Made by a program: the position numbers and the translations under genes
In this document: positions 8,306 through 17,266 of the stretch, piece by piece
How the letters are laid out: each line of letters opens with the position of its first letter
Numbering within the stretch: position 1 is the first letter of the stretch
The notes under the pieces: model-generated
Databases searched by the model: none
What the model saw: the letters and a program-made list of their open reading frames with translations, nothing else
Told to the model about the DNA's origin: nothing
NCBI RefSeq assembly: GCF_001558695.1
Contig: NZ_LNTU01000001.1
Span: 1,178,001 to 1,242,000, forward strand
From: Paramesorhizobium deserti
GTDB lineage: Bacteria; Pseudomonadota; Alphaproteobacteria; Rhizobiales; Rhizobiaceae
Direction of reading: 5' to 3'
DNA: 64,000 bases

Positions 8306-9385
8306 ATGAACCTTGTCATCGCCAAACCTGAGAATATCACCCCCGCCGAGCGGGATCCACGCTGGACGGCCCTCGTCAACCGCGACCCGGCCTTCGACGG
8401 AAAGTTCGTCTATTCCGTGAAGACAACGGGCGTCTATTGCCGCCCGACATGCCCGTCGCGCCTGGCAAAGCCCGAAAACATCGCCTTCCATGCGGATTGC
8501 GCGGAGGCCGAGAGCGCCGGCTTCCGCCCCTGCCTGCGCTGCCGACCGAACGAAGCCTCACTTGCCGAGCGGCACGCGGCCATCGTGGCCGAGGCCTGCC
8601 GCCTGATCGAGGCTTCGGAAGAGCTGCCGGCGCTGGACGCGCTCGCCCAGTCGGTGGGGATGAGCCCCTATCATTTCCACCGGCTTTTCAAATCGGTCAC
8701 CGGGCTGACGCCCAAGGCCTATGGCGCGGCACATCGCGCCCGCCGCGTCCGCGACCAGCTCGCCGAGGGTAAAAGCAGCGTCACCGAGGCGATCTACGAT
8801 GCCGGGTTCAACTCATCGAGCCGCTTCTACGAGACCTCGAACAAGGTGCTCGGCATGACGCCCAGCGCATTCCGCGCCGGCGGCATTGAAGCCGAGATCA
8901 AATTCGCCGTCGGCCAATGCTCGCTCGGGGCCATTCTCGTGGCGACGAGCCGCAAGGGCGTCTGCGCCATTCTCCTTGGCGACGACCCCGACCAGCTGGT
9001 GCGCGACCTGCAGGACCGTTTTCCAAAAGCCAAGCTGATCGGCGGCGACGCCGAATTCGAGAAACTGGTGGCGAAGGTGGTCGGCTTCGTCGAAGCGCCG
9101 GCGATCGGCCTCGACCTGCCGCTCGACGTGCGCGGCACGGCGTTCCAGGAGCGGGTCTGGCAAGCGCTGCGCAACATTCCGGCGGGCGAAACGGTGAGCT
9201 ATAGCGATATCGCGGCCCGCATCGGCGCACCGAAGGCCGTCCGCGCCGTGGCCCAAGCCTGCGCGGCCAACAAGATCGCGGTAGCGATCCCCTGCCACCG
9301 CGTGGTGCGCAACGACGGCGGCCTTTCCGGCTATCGCTGGGGCGTGGAGAGGAAAAGGGCGCTGTTGGGGAGGGAGCGGGGGTGA
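8306..9385 (+). CDS. ada: bifunctional DNA alkyltransferase / transcriptional activator Ada
   Basis: A 359-aa adaptive-response protein. The N-terminal Ada zinc domain has Cys45, Cys49, Cys76 and Cys79 (TGVYCRPTCPS and RPCLRCRP), of which Cys45 is the expected methylphosphotriester acceptor. An AraC-type HTH follows (about residues 95-190, MSPYHFHRLFK). The C-terminal O6-alkylguanine transferase carries the active-site AIPCHRVVR. I prefer the ATG at 8306 because GAAGG lies at a workable distance; an ATG at 8297 is in frame but directly abuts that site. The gene stands alone. Its stop codon lies inside a short perfect palindrome (9378-9394). Confidence 0.93.
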   Translation: MNLVIAKPENITPAERDPRWTALVNRDPAFDGKFVYSVKTTGVYCRPTCPSRLAKPENIAFHADCAEAESAGFRPCLRCRPNEASLAERHAAIVAEACRLIEASEELPALDALAQSVGMSPYHFHRLFKSVTGLTPKAYGAAHRARRVRDQLAEGKSSVTEAIYDAGFNSSSRFYETSNKVLGMTPSAFRAGGIEAEIKFAVGQCSLGAILVATSRKGVCAILLGDDPDQLVRDLQDRFPKAKLIGGDAEFEKLVAKVVGFVEAPAIGLDLPLDVRGTAFQERVWQALRNIPAGETVSYSDIAARIGAPKAVRAVAQACAANKIAVAIPCHRVVRNDGGLSGYRWGVERKRALLGRERG

Positions 9386-9386
9386 A

Positions 9387-9643
9387 TCACCCCCTTGCCC
9401 TGCAGGGCATCTCCCCCATCGTCATCCCCAGGGCTTGACCCGAGGATCCATGGCTGAGAGGCGCTGACCTTTCCGCCACTTCAATGCGTTGCAGCAGCAA
9501 ATACGGTCAATATTCCATCCGCTGGTTTATGATCCCGTAGCGAATGATAGTACCGTTTCCACTCCTTTGCCGTGGATCCTCGGGTCAAGCCCGAGGATGA
9601 CGAAAGGAGGGAGAGGGAGATGCCCGGCAGGCCAGAGGGGAGT
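9387..9643. repeat. nested composite repeat (RIME-like arms enclosing a second palindrome pair)
   Basis: Outer inverted arms are of the CTCTGGCCTGCCGGGCATCTCC class (9387-9418 and 9611-9643). Inside them lies an inverted pair of another class containing GGCTTGACCCGAGGATCCA (9420-9452 and 9571-9602), enclosing about 118 bp of unique DNA. The whole occupies the 276-bp gap between the convergent ada and pheT genes. Translations of the inner arm give peptides such as MDPRVKPEDD, which are not real proteins. Confidence 0.65.
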
Positions 9644-9661
9644 GCCCAAGCATCGTGTCCA

Positions 9662-12067
9662 TCATCCCCGCAGAACACCACCCGTCTGCTTGCCGACGCT
9701 CTCGACGACGCGCTTGGCGAGCCCTTCCAGATCCTCATCCGTCAGCGTACGCTCCTGCGGCTGGATCGATATCTCGATGGCGATGGACTTCTTGTCCTCG
9801 CCGAGTGCCGGACCTTCGAAGATGTCGAAGACCTGAATACCGGTGATCAGCTTCCGGTCGGCGGCACCGGCGGCGCGGATCACCGCTGCTGCCTCAACCG
9901 ACTTATCCACCACGAAAGCGAAATCGCGACGCACCGCCTGGAAATTCGAGAGCGCCAGTGGCGGCTTGGTGCGCGTCGCCTTCTGCTTCGGCTCGGGAAT
10001 GGCGTCAATGAACACCTCGAAGCCGCAGAGAGCGCCATCGACATCGAGCGTTTCCAAGGTCTTCGGGTGGAACTCGCCGAAATGGCCCAGAACCACCTTG
10101 GGCCCGAGCTTGATCGTGCCGGAACGGCCGGGATGATACCAGGAGGGGCCGCCCGCCTCGATCTGCACCCGGTCGACCGGCGCGCCGCAGGCCTCCAGCA
10201 CGGCAAGCGCATCGGCCTTGGCGTCGAATACGCCGACAGCCTGAGCATTGCCCGCCCAGTGACGGCCGGCGCCATCAAGCTTCGCCGTGCCGCGGCGCAC
10301 GCCGGCGGCCACACGGCGCTGCTTCTCAGGCGTATCGCCCTCATAGGTGCCGGAGACCTCGAACAGCGCCAGATCGTTGAAGCCGCGATCGGCATTCCTC
10401 TGCGCGCCCGCCAGCAGGCCCGGCAGGAGCGACGGGCGCATGTCGGACATGTCGGCGGCGATCGGGTTGGCGAGCTTCAGTTCCGGCTGGCCACCGCCGA
10501 AGGCCTCTGCATGGGCTGATGGAATGAACGACCAGGTCACCGCCTCCATCATGCCGCGTGAGGCCAGAGCGCGCTTGGCCGCGCGAGTGCGGATCTGCAG
10601 CGTCGTCAGGATCTTGCCGTTGACCGCGGCGTGACTTGCCAGCGGCTGCGGCGCTATATTGTCGACACCGTGAATGCGCATCACCTCCTCGACCAGATCG
10701 GCCTTGCCGTCGACATCGGGCCGCCAGGACGGCACGAGGACATCCACCGTGTCGCCATCGCTCTGAGGCGTAAAGCCAAGGCGCTTCAGGATATCGAGGC
10801 TTTCCGCCTTCGCCACATCGAGCCCGGTCAGGCGTTTCACCTCGGAAACCGGGAAGGTGACCTTCTTCGGCTCATGCCCCCTATAGCCTACCACCTCGGT
10901 CTCCGTCGGCGTGCCCCCGCAGAGGTCGAGCACCATGCGGGTCGCCAGTTCCAGCCCTGGCACCATGAATTCCGGATCGACGCCGCGCTCGAAGCGGTAG
11001 CGCGCATCGGTGATGATACCGAGCTCACGGCCGGTGCGGGCGATATTCCCAGGGTTCCAGAGCGCGGATTCGATCAGCACATCGGTCGTATTCTCATCAC
11101 AGCCCGAATGCACGCCGCCCATGATGCCGGCGATCGATTCGACGCCTTCGGCATCGGCGATGACGCAGACCTCGCCATTGAGCTTGTACTCGCGGTCGTC
11201 CAGCGCCAGCACGGTTTCGCCCTCCTTCGCGCGGCGCACCGTGAGATCGCCCTTCACCTTGGCGGCATCGAAGACATGCAGCGGGCGGCCACGGTCGAAG
11301 GTGATGTAATTGGTGATATCGACCAGCGCATTGATCGGTCTGAGGCCGATGGCGGAAAGCCGCTGCTGCAGCCATTTCGGGCTCGGGCCGTTCCTGACGC
11401 CGCGCACGAGGCGCAGGGCGAAACCGGGGCAAAGGTCAGGCGCCTCGATCGCCAGCCTGACCGGCGTCGCGCCCTCGCCCTTTACGCGGGCGACGGCGCC
11501 GTCCTTCAGCTTGCCCAGGCCCGCCGCGGCGAGATCACGGGCGATGCCGTAGACGCCGGTCGCATCCGGGCGGTTCGGCGTCAGGTTTATCTCGATCACC
11601 GGATCGTCAAGCCCGGCGTAGGCGGCGAAGCTCGTTCCAACCGGCGCGTCGGCCGGCAGATCGATGATGCCGTTATGCTCGTCCGACATCTGAAGCTCGC
11701 GTTCAGAGCACATCATGCCGTGGCTCTCGACACCCCTGATCCTGCCGACGCCAAGCGTCACGTCGATGCCGGGCACATAGGTTCCGGGACCTGCGAAAGC
11801 GCCGATCAGGCCGGCGCGCGCATTGGGCGCGCCGCAGACGACCTGGATGGGCTTGCCATCACCGGTGTCGACCGAAAGCACCTGCAGCTTGTCGGCATCG
11901 GGATGTCTCTCCGCCGTCAGCACCCGGGCAATTGTGAACGGCTTCAGCGCCGATTTGTCATCGACGGATTCGACTTCGAGGCCGATCATGGTCAGCCGCT
12001 CGACGATCTCCTCGAGCGTGGCGTCGGTTTCAAGGTGATCCTTGAGCCAGGAGAGTGTGAATTTCAT
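9662..12067 (-). CDS. pheT: phenylalanine-tRNA ligase beta subunit
   Basis: An 801-aa PheRS beta chain that charges tRNA-Phe as an alpha2-beta2 enzyme. Order: B1 and EMAP-type tRNA-binding region (about 1-150, including [14 protein letters not shown] and GAPNARAG), B3/B4 editing domain ([21 protein letters not shown] near 160, then to 390), B5 domain, inactive synthetase-like core, and a C-terminal anticodon-binding FDX-ACB domain (about 705-801, [16 protein letters not shown]). Length is normal. Its ATG lies only 4 bp past the stop of the unusual gene at 12072-12491, which separates it from pheS. Confidence 0.95.
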   Translation of the reverse strand: MKFTLSWLKDHLETDATLEEIVERLTMIGLEVESVDDKSALKPFTIARVLTAERHPDADKLQVLSVDTGDGKPIQVVCGAPNARAGLIGAFAGPGTYVPGIDVTLGVGRIRGVESHGMMCSERELQMSDEHNGIIDLPADAPVGTSFAAYAGLDDPVIEINLTPNRPDATGVYGIARDLAAAGLGKLKDGAVARVKGEGATPVRLAIEAPDLCPGFALRLVRGVRNGPSPKWLQQRLSAIGLRPINALVDITNYITFDRGRPLHVFDAAKVKGDLTVRRAKEGETVLALDDREYKLNGEVCVIADAEGVESIAGIMGGVHSGCDENTTDVLIESALWNPGNIARTGRELGIITDARYRFERGVDPEFMVPGLELATRMVLDLCGGTPTETEVVGYRGHEPKKVTFPVSEVKRLTGLDVAKAESLDILKRLGFTPQSDGDTVDVLVPSWRPDVDGKADLVEEVMRIHGVDNIAPQPLASHAAVNGKILTTLQIRTRAAKRALASRGMMEAVTWSFIPSAHAEAFGGGQPELKLANPIAADMSDMRPSLLPGLLAGAQRNADRGFNDLALFEVSGTYEGDTPEKQRRVAAGVRRGTAKLDGAGRHWAGNAQAVGVFDAKADALAVLEACGAPVDRVQIEAGGPSWYHPGRSGTIKLGPKVVLGHFGEFHPKTLETLDVDGALCGFEVFIDAIPEPKQKATRTKPPLALSNFQAVRRDFAFVVDKSVEAAAVIRAAGAADRKLITGIQVFDIFEGPALGEDKKSIAIEISIQPQERTLTDEDLEGLAKRVVESVGKQTGGVLRG

Positions 12068-12071
12068 CGCT

Positions 12072-12491
12072 TCATTCTTTCAGTTCGTGGAATCGTAGAA
12101 TTTCAAGGTCGCTTGAGATGGGCGCCAACCCCAGCTCTCGTCGAATTTGCGATCTCACGTGCTTGATAAGTTCATTCGTGTTGGACTGCCTCGCAGACTT
12201 GATGTCGTCGCAAAACTTCTTAGTCAGTCTCAATAACTCAGGATCTCCAAACAGCTGTATTCTATCCACCGCACGCTCAATTGCCTGAACCTCGTCTTTG
12301 GGCTCCACAAAAGATAAGACGGCTATTGCGTCGTGGATTTCCAGCAGATGTTTTACAATCAACTCACGACGCTTGTTTTCCCGCTCACGTTTTGACGTGA
12401 AGAGGTGATTTACTAGCGCGACAAATCCCCCGCCGATTACAGCGCTTATCAATGCAAGAGCAGCAGGGGATATCGTCGCATACATCTTCAT
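12072..12491 (-). CDS. unknown membrane-anchored protein inserted between pheS and pheT
   Basis: A 139-aa protein I do not recognise. It has one N-terminal membrane segment (about residues 8-30, [20 protein letters not shown]), then a basic stretch [11 protein letters not shown] and a charged, helix-rich cytoplasmic tail of about 100 residues. The pheS stop overlaps its ATG by 4 bp and pheT begins 4 bp after its stop, so it is embedded in the operon. Base composition differs from its neighbours: I counted 178 G/C in 360 nt (49%) over 12121-12480, while a 60-nt line of pheT counted 73%. The ordinary operon is pheST alone, so this looks like acquired DNA. A second in-frame ATG lies at 12485. 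Confidence 0.65.
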   Translation of the reverse strand: MKMYATISPAALALISAVIGGGFVALVNHLFTSKRERENKRRELIVKHLLEIHDAIAVLSFVEPKDEVQAIERAVDRIQLFGDPELLRLTKKFCDDIKSARQSNTNELIKHVRSQIRRELGLAPISSDLEILRFHELKE

Positions 12492-13570
12492 CCACTCAGC
12501 CCCCCAAACAGCGTCGGCATGTCGAGCGGGCGGAAACCGTAATGCGAAAGCCAGCGGATATCGGCGTCGAAGAAGGCGCGCAGATCAGGCATGCCGTATT
12601 TCAGCATGGCGATGCGGTCGATGCCCATGCCCCAGGCGAAGCCCTGATATTCATCCGGGTCTAGGCCACCGTGGCGCAGGACATTGGGATGCACCATGCC
12701 GCAGCCGAGGATCTCCATCCAGTCATTGCCCTCGCCGAATTTCACCTCGCTGCCCGAACGGTCGCACTGGATATCGACCTCCATCGAGGGCTCGGTGAAG
12801 GGGAAGAAGGACGGGCGGAAGCGCATCTTCAGGGACGGTACCTCGAAGAAGGCCTTGCAGAACTCCTCCAGCACCCATTTCATGTTGGCGACATTGGCCG
12901 TTTTATCGATCACCAGCCCTTCGAGCTGGTGGAACATCGGCGAATGGGTCGCGTCGGAATCCATGCGGTAGGTCTTGCCGGGGATGACGATGCGGATCGG
13001 CGGCTTCTGCGTTTCCATGGTGCGGATCTGCACCGGCGAGGTATGGGTGCGCAGGAGCTTGCGCTCGCCTTTCTCATCCGGATTGAAGAAGAAGGTGTCG
13101 TGCATCTCGCGCGCCGGATGCCCTTCGGGGAAGTTCAGCGCGGTGAAATTATAATAATCCGTCTCAATGTCAGGCCCTTCGGCGATGGCGAAGCCCATAT
13201 CGGCGAAAATGGCGGTGATCTCATCGACCACCTGGCTGATCGGGTGGATGCGGCCGCGCTCAGCCGGCGAGGCACGCACGGGCAGCGTGACATCGACCTT
13301 TTCCGTTTCGAGGCGGGCGGCGATGGCCGTATCGCGCAGTTCCGCCTTGCGAGCCGTCAGGGCCTCGGTCACTCTGGTTTTCAGCCCGTTGATGGCCGGG
13401 CCCTGGCTCTGGCGCTCTTCCGGCGACATGGCGCCGAGCGACTTCAGTTTTTCCGAAATCGAGCCCTTCTTGCCGAGGGCCGCGACGCGAACGGCCTCGA
13501 TGGCCTGCTCATCCTGCGCCCCGGCGATCTCGGCCAGAAGGGTTTGTTCCAGTTCGGCAATGTCGGACAT
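12488..13570 (-). CDS. pheS: phenylalanine-tRNA ligase alpha subunit
   Basis: A 360-aa class II synthetase catalytic chain. The N-terminal helical coiled arm covers about residues 1-85. The core follows: [19 protein letters not shown] near residue 105, motif 2 with [10 protein letters not shown] and [11 protein letters not shown], and motif 3 [17 protein letters not shown] near residue 320. Length is normal. It lies downstream of rplT on the same strand, with a terminator-like hairpin between. Its stop overlaps the inserted unknown gene. Confidence 0.95.
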   Translation of the reverse strand: MSDIAELEQTLLAEIAGAQDEQAIEAVRVAALGKKGSISEKLKSLGAMSPEERQSQGPAINGLKTRVTEALTARKAELRDTAIAARLETEKVDVTLPVRASPAERGRIHPISQVVDEITAIFADMGFAIAEGPDIETDYYNFTALNFPEGHPAREMHDTFFFNPDEKGERKLLRTHTSPVQIRTMETQKPPIRIVIPGKTYRMDSDATHSPMFHQLEGLVIDKTANVANMKWVLEEFCKAFFEVPSLKMRFRPSFFPFTEPSMEVDIQCDRSGSEVKFGEGNDWMEILGCGMVHPNVLRHGGLDPDEYQGFAWGMGIDRIAMLKYGMPDLRAFFDADIRWLSHYGFRPLDMPTLFGGLSG

Positions 13571-13608
13571 GGGGTCGTGTTCCGTATTTCATGACGGGAT
13601 GGGAAAGC

Positions 13609-13643
13609 GAAAAAACCCGCGCAGGCCGAGCCAGCGCGGGTTT
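13609..13643 (-). terminator. intrinsic terminator or attenuator between rplT and pheS
   Basis: Read on the minus strand, AACCCGCGC (13642-13634) pairs with GCGCGGGTT (13622-13614) and runs directly into six T residues. It lies after the rplT stop and before the pheS start. It may end the ribosomal transcript or attenuate read-through into pheST. I did not find a Phe-rich leader peptide. Confidence 0.75.
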
Positions 13644-13682
13644 CCCAAACAGTAACCGATTTTGTTTTGGGAGGCGGCTGGC

Positions 13683-14084
13683 TTAGCGGACAGCGCCTTC
13701 AAAAGCATTCGGGGTGGTTTCTTTCAGATATTCGAGCGCCTTCTTGGCCGAAGCGACCAGCGCGGCGAATGCCTCCGGCTCATGGATAGCGATATCGGAG
13801 AGAACCTTGCGATCGACCTCGATACCCGACTTGGTAAGACCGTCGATGAAGCGGCCATAGGTCAGGCCATGCTCGCGGACGGCAGCGTTGATGCGCTGGA
13901 CCCACAGGGCGCGGAAGGAGCGCTTGCGATTCTTGCGGTCGCGATAGGCATATTGCTTCGAACGATCGACTGCGGCCTTGGCGGCGCGGATCGTATTCTT
14001 ACGGCGGCCGCGGAAACCCTCGGCCTGCTTCAGAACCTTCTTGTGCTTGGCATGGGACGTTACGCCCCGTTTTACACGTGCCAT
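13683..14084 (-). CDS. rplT: 50S ribosomal protein L20
   Basis: A 133-aa L20, binding 23S rRNA early in large-subunit assembly. It begins [20 protein letters not shown] and contains the family signature around [27 protein letters not shown]. It is slightly longer than the enterobacterial protein because of a C-terminal extension after [11 protein letters not shown], common in alphaproteobacteria. It follows rpmI by 32 bp. Confidence 0.97.
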   Translation of the reverse strand: MARVKRGVTSHAKHKKVLKQAEGFRGRRKNTIRAAKAAVDRSKQYAYRDRKNRKRSFRALWVQRINAAVREHGLTYGRFIDGLTKSGIEVDRKVLSDIAIHEPEAFAALVASAKKALEYLKETTPNAFEGAVR

Positions 14085-14116
14085 GATATGATCTCCTTAA
14101 AACGTCAGGCTTCGGC

Positions 14117-14317
14117 TCAAAGGCCGTTCGGCAGGAACTTCTTCACGATCTTGGCATCGGGTTCGGCGAGAACCATGGTGCCGCGTGCATCGCGAATGAA
14201 CTTGTTCGAGCGCTTGATCATGCCATGGCGCTTGCCGGCAGCAGCCGACTTCACCTTGCCGGTGGCGGTAATCTTGAACCGCTTCTTGGCAGCGGATTTG
14301 GTCTTCATCTTGGGCAT
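14117..14317 (-). CDS. rpmI: 50S ribosomal protein L35
   Basis: A 66-aa L35 with the typical start [15 protein letters not shown] and the basic core [25 protein letters not shown] split over residues 22-46. It is co-transcribed with rplT. In most bacteria infC lies directly upstream; here a methyltransferase-like gene intervenes. Confidence 0.97.
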   Translation of the reverse strand: MPKMKTKSAAKKRFKITATGKVKSAAAGKRHGMIKRSNKFIRDARGTMVLAEPDAKIVKKFLPNGL

Positions 14318-14410
14318 TTTGCTACTCCTTCTTGGCGTTTCCTGTCGTGCCTATGGCACTCCACGCCTCTTGCTTGATACTTCCGGACCGACCAAAGCCC
14401 GAAAAGCATG

Positions 14411-14443
14411 TAAAACCGCCACGGCATGCCCTGCCGGGCGGTT
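14411..14443 (-). terminator. possible terminator upstream of rpmI
   Basis: On the minus strand AACCGCC (14443-14437) pairs with GGCGGTT (14420-14414), followed by TTTTA. It lies between the methyltransferase-like gene and rpmI and could end the upstream transcript. The U-tract is short. Confidence 0.45.
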
Positions 14444-14511
14444 CGAACGCGGCCTTATAGGCATGAATGCCGGAAAAGGCAAGGGATGAATCGCGCACTT
14501 CCGGTTCGCTA

Positions 14512-15129
14512 TCAGTACAATCTGAGCAGCACCGGCAGGATGTGCACGCCCTGCAGATATTCGACGAATTCGAAGAATGGGTAGGCGATGAAGAAGACAA
14601 GGCCGTCGATCAGGGTGCGATAGACCCTGTCGGGCCTGACGATCAGCTCGGCACTGTCGCGGAAGAGCGAAAAGCGCGGGAAGAAACGGGGTACTTCGGC
14701 CAGATAGGCGCGATAGGGCTCGCCGAAGGTCTTCTTGAGGTAATTCTCCTCGGCGCGGATGACGACGAGAAACGCGAGATAGCAAAGTACGGCAAAACCG
14801 AAGGCGATGATGAGGCTGCCGGTCTGCGCACCGATGCCCGCGGCGCCAAGGGTGCTGAAGACATAAAGCGGATTGCGGGTAACGGAATAGGGGCCGTCAC
14901 GAACGATTTCGGCGCTCTTCTTGCCGCCGATATAGAGCGTGCACCACATGCGCCCGACGATCGCCAGCACGATGAAGCTCAAGCCGACCGCCTCGATATA
15001 TTCGTGGATATCCTTGTCGCCCCACGCAGAGCGGACGAACAGAAGCGCCAGCAACAGCAATGCGATCACAAGCGCGATGACGATGCGCCTGCGCTGCTGG
15101 AACCGGCCCATATCACTCAAAGTGCGCAT
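14512..15129 (-). CDS. isoprenylcysteine carboxyl methyltransferase-like membrane protein
   Basis: A 205-aa inner-membrane protein with several hydrophobic segments (first near residues 15-33, IVIALVIALLLLALLFV). The conserved motif GPYSVTRNPLYVF, followed after about 45 residues by EENYLKKTFGEPYRAYLAEVP, is the SAM-binding signature of the ICMT/phospholipid methyltransferase superfamily. The substrate is unknown. An in-frame ATG at 15291 would add residues encoded by repeat DNA, so I use the ATG at 15129; 15111 is also possible. It separates infC from rpmI-rplT, which are normally adjacent. Confidence 0.7.
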   Translation of the reverse strand: MRTLSDMGRFQQRRRIVIALVIALLLLALLFVRSAWGDKDIHEYIEAVGLSFIVLAIVGRMWCTLYIGGKKSAEIVRDGPYSVTRNPLYVFSTLGAAGIGAQTGSLIIAFGFAVLCYLAFLVVIRAEENYLKKTFGEPYRAYLAEVPRFFPRFSLFRDSAELIVRPDRVYRTLIDGLVFFIAYPFFEFVEYLQGVHILPVLLRLY

Positions 15130-15234
15130 TGCTGAAACCCCGCCGACAGGATTGATGTTGCCGTTCCTCTCGGCGCACTTCATGGGCAATTTGTGGCGGA
15201 AAATGGAAATTGGTCGATGCAGCGGCACGATCCC

Positions 15235-15380
15235 GCCCCTCACCCTTACCCTCTCCCCGCAAGCGGGGCGAGGGGGCGTAGACGTCGCCACCTCTTCCTT
15301 CTCCCCGTCTGCGGGGGTCCGAAGGACGGGTCGAGACCCGTGGCTCGACCCCGGGTGGTGCCGGCAGGCAGATGAGGGGC
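15235..15380. repeat. intergenic palindromic repeat of the CTCCCCGCAAGCGGGG class
   Basis: CTCTCCCCGCAAGCGGGGCG (15251 onward) forms a hairpin, and a second related segment (CTTCTCCCCGTCTGCGGGG, about 15298) follows, with CCCCTCACCC and GATGAGGGGC outer ends in inverted orientation (15235 and 15371). This is a different sequence class from the RIME-like copies. It fills the gap between infC and the methyltransferase-like gene. Confidence 0.6.
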
Positions 15381-15411
15381 ATCAGCCCCTGTAGTTGAAA
15401 GGAAGCGCTGC

Positions 15412-15948
15412 CTATCTCGGCGCGAGCACCATCATCATCTGGCGGCCTTCAAGGCGCGGCTCGGCCTCGACCTTGGCGATCTCGGCGGTGTCTTCCTTGA
15501 CCCGCTCGAGGAGCTTCATGCCCAGTTCCTGGTGCGCCATCTCGCGGCCGCGGAAGCGCAGCGTGATCTTAACCTTGTCGCCTTCCTCGAAGAAACGGCC
15601 GACCGCCTTCATCTTCACCTCATAATCATGGGTATCGATGTTCGGCCGCATCTTGATTTCCTTGATCTCGACCGTCTTCTGTTTCTTGCGCGCTTCGGCA
15701 GCTTTTTTCTGGTTCTGGTATTTCAGCTTGCCGAGATCGACGATCTTGCACACCGGAGGTTCGGCGTTCGGCACGATCTCGACGAGATCGAGCCCCGCTT
15801 CCTCGGCAAGGGCCAAGGCCTCCTGGATGGATACGTCGCCGTGGTTCTGGCCTTCGGCATCGATAAGCTGAACCCGGGGAACCCGGATATCTCGGTTGGA
15901 GCGCGGTCCGTCTTTCTGGACCGGCGCCGCTCTGAACGGTCGGCGAAT
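15412..15948 (-). CDS. infC: translation initiation factor IF-3 (ATT start)
   Basis: A 178-aa IF-3, binding the 30S subunit and policing start-codon choice. No ATG, GTG or TTG fits the N-terminus: the first ATG (15816) would delete about 44 conserved residues. Reading upstream in frame gives [20 protein letters not shown] and then [18 protein letters not shown], starting at an ATT codon at 15948-15946 with AGGAG 9 nt before it. An ATT start is the known autoregulatory feature of infC. The C-terminal domain includes [20 protein letters not shown] and [13 protein letters not shown]. Confidence 0.93.
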   Translation of the reverse strand: MRRPFRAAPVQKDGPRSNRDIRVPRVQLIDAEGQNHGDVSIQEALALAEEAGLDLVEIVPNAEPPVCKIVDLGKLKYQNQKKAAEARKKQKTVEIKEIKMRPNIDTHDYEVKMKAVGRFFEEGDKVKITLRFRGREMAHQELGMKLLERVKEDTAEIAKVEAEPRLEGRQMMMVLAPR

Positions 15949-16251
15949 GGTCGTTATCTCCTGAACTGTTTCATCTGGTATTCATATTCCCGCGCGTTAT
16001 GCCTGACACATAACCGCGCTCTCGGCGGCAATGTCGCCAAGCAGGCGCGGATGTCAATAGCATCTTTCAGGCGAGAAATCACCCCCGCGAGCGAAACCTC
16101 TCATTTGCCCGCAATGAGCGAAATATCGGGCATGATCACGGGTATTTCAAGTGCGATCCGCGCAGATCGGGCAGGTCGAGGGGTTTCAAGCCGGCCGATT
16201 GCATGGCACAAGGCGATAACCCATGCGGGCCGCAGCAAGAGGAGACGATCA
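15949..16251. other. intergenic region between infC and the hydrolase gene
   Basis: These 303 bp lie between divergent genes and must carry both promoters. The infC ribosome site is at the left edge and GAGGAG for the hydrolase is at the right edge. I see no repeat, RNA gene or further reading frame of credible quality. Confidence 0.5.
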
Positions 16252-17031
16252 ATGGACGCGCAGGCACCGGATTTCATCGATGTGAACGGGGCGAGGATCG
16301 CCGTTCATCATCGTCCGGGAGCAAAGGCGCCCGGTATCGTCTGGCTCGGCGGCTATCGCTCCGACATGATGGGCGGCAAGGCCGTGCATCTCGATCAGTG
16401 GGCGGCTTCGAGCGGACATGCCTGCCTGCGCCACGATTATTCCGGCCACGGCCAGTCCGGCGGCGATTTCAACGAGGGCACCATCTCGCGCTGGCTGGAG
16501 GAAAGCCTCGCGGTCTATCGCCGTTTCGCAAAAGGTCCGCAGATACTGATCGGCTCCTCCATGGGGGCATGGATTGCCTTGCGCATGGCGCAGGAACTGA
16601 ACAATTCCGGCAATGGCCCGGCAGGCATCGTGCTGATCGCGCCGGCGCCCGATTTCACCGCCGAACTGGTCGAACCGCAGATGACGGACGAACAGAAGCG
16701 CGACCTTGACGAAAAGGGTTATTTCGAAAAGCCGTCCGACTACGCCCCCAATCCTTACATTTACACCCGCAAACTCATTGAGGACGGGGGTAAGAATCTG
16801 GTTCTCAGGGGTATCATCGAGACCGGCTGCCCCGTCCATATCCTGCAGGGCATGGAGGATGCCGACGTGCCCTACCGCCATGCGCTCACCCTCATCGAGC
16901 ACCTGCCGATGGACGACGTGACGCTGACGCTAGTGCGCGACGGCGACCACCGCCTGTCGCGGCCGCAGGATCTTGATCTCTTGACCCAAACCGTTGCGGC
17001 GCTCGCCGACCGCATCGCTGCTGCGAATTAA
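16252..17031 (+). CDS. alpha/beta hydrolase
   Basis: A 259-aa serine hydrolase of the alpha/beta fold. The nucleophile elbow is GSSMGAW near residue 103, the oxyanion region is WLGGYRSDM near residue 32, an acidic residue lies in LQGMEDADVPY near 207, and the catalytic His is in DGDHRLSRPQD near 236. This arrangement resembles ABHD10-like thioesterases. Substrate unknown. The ATG at 16252 has GAGGAG 7 nt upstream. It is followed by repeat DNA, so probably monocistronic. Confidence 0.8.
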   Translation: MDAQAPDFIDVNGARIAVHHRPGAKAPGIVWLGGYRSDMMGGKAVHLDQWAASSGHACLRHDYSGHGQSGGDFNEGTISRWLEESLAVYRRFAKGPQILIGSSMGAWIALRMAQELNNSGNGPAGIVLIAPAPDFTAELVEPQMTDEQKRDLDEKGYFEKPSDYAPNPYIYTRKLIEDGGKNLVLRGIIETGCPVHILQGMEDADVPYRHALTLIEHLPMDDVTLTLVRDGDHRLSRPQDLDLLTQTVAALADRIAAAN

Positions 17032-17062
17032 AAGAGGAAGCCGTTTGATGGAGTCGCTAGGC

Positions 17063-17222
17063 GCCCCCCTCTGGCCTGCCGGCCATCTCCTCCGAAAGGG
17101 GGGAGATGGGCTGACAGCACCCGCAGCTCTTATTCTGCGCCGTCTGAGATTGGTGACTAACGTTGATGAAGACGTAATCTCCCCCCTTGCGGGGGAGATG
17201 CCCGGCAGGGCAGAGGGGGGCG
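17063..17222. repeat. RIME-like intergenic palindromic element, copy 3
   Basis: The left arm (CCCCCCTCTGGCCTGCCGG, from 17065) and right arm (ending 17222) are inverted copies about 70 bp apart. The interior contains TTGATGAAGACGTAATCTCC, the reverse complement of the interior of copy 2 with few changes, so the interior is part of the element rather than random spacer. It lies between the hydrolase and benE. Confidence 0.75.
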
Positions 17223-17266
17223 CTGTCCCGCCGATGTCGCAATCTAGAAATGAAAGGCCATAACCC

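Noticed and set aside
9378-9394. Perfect palindrome over the ada stop codon as an operator
   Set aside because: Short GC-rich palindrome grading into the repeat element; more likely repeat edge or chance than a regulatory site.
9572-10519. Open frame beginning MDPRVKPEDD opposite pheT
   Set aside because: The start lies in a palindromic repeat and the rest is antisense to PheT. Peptides of this type come from repeat DNA.
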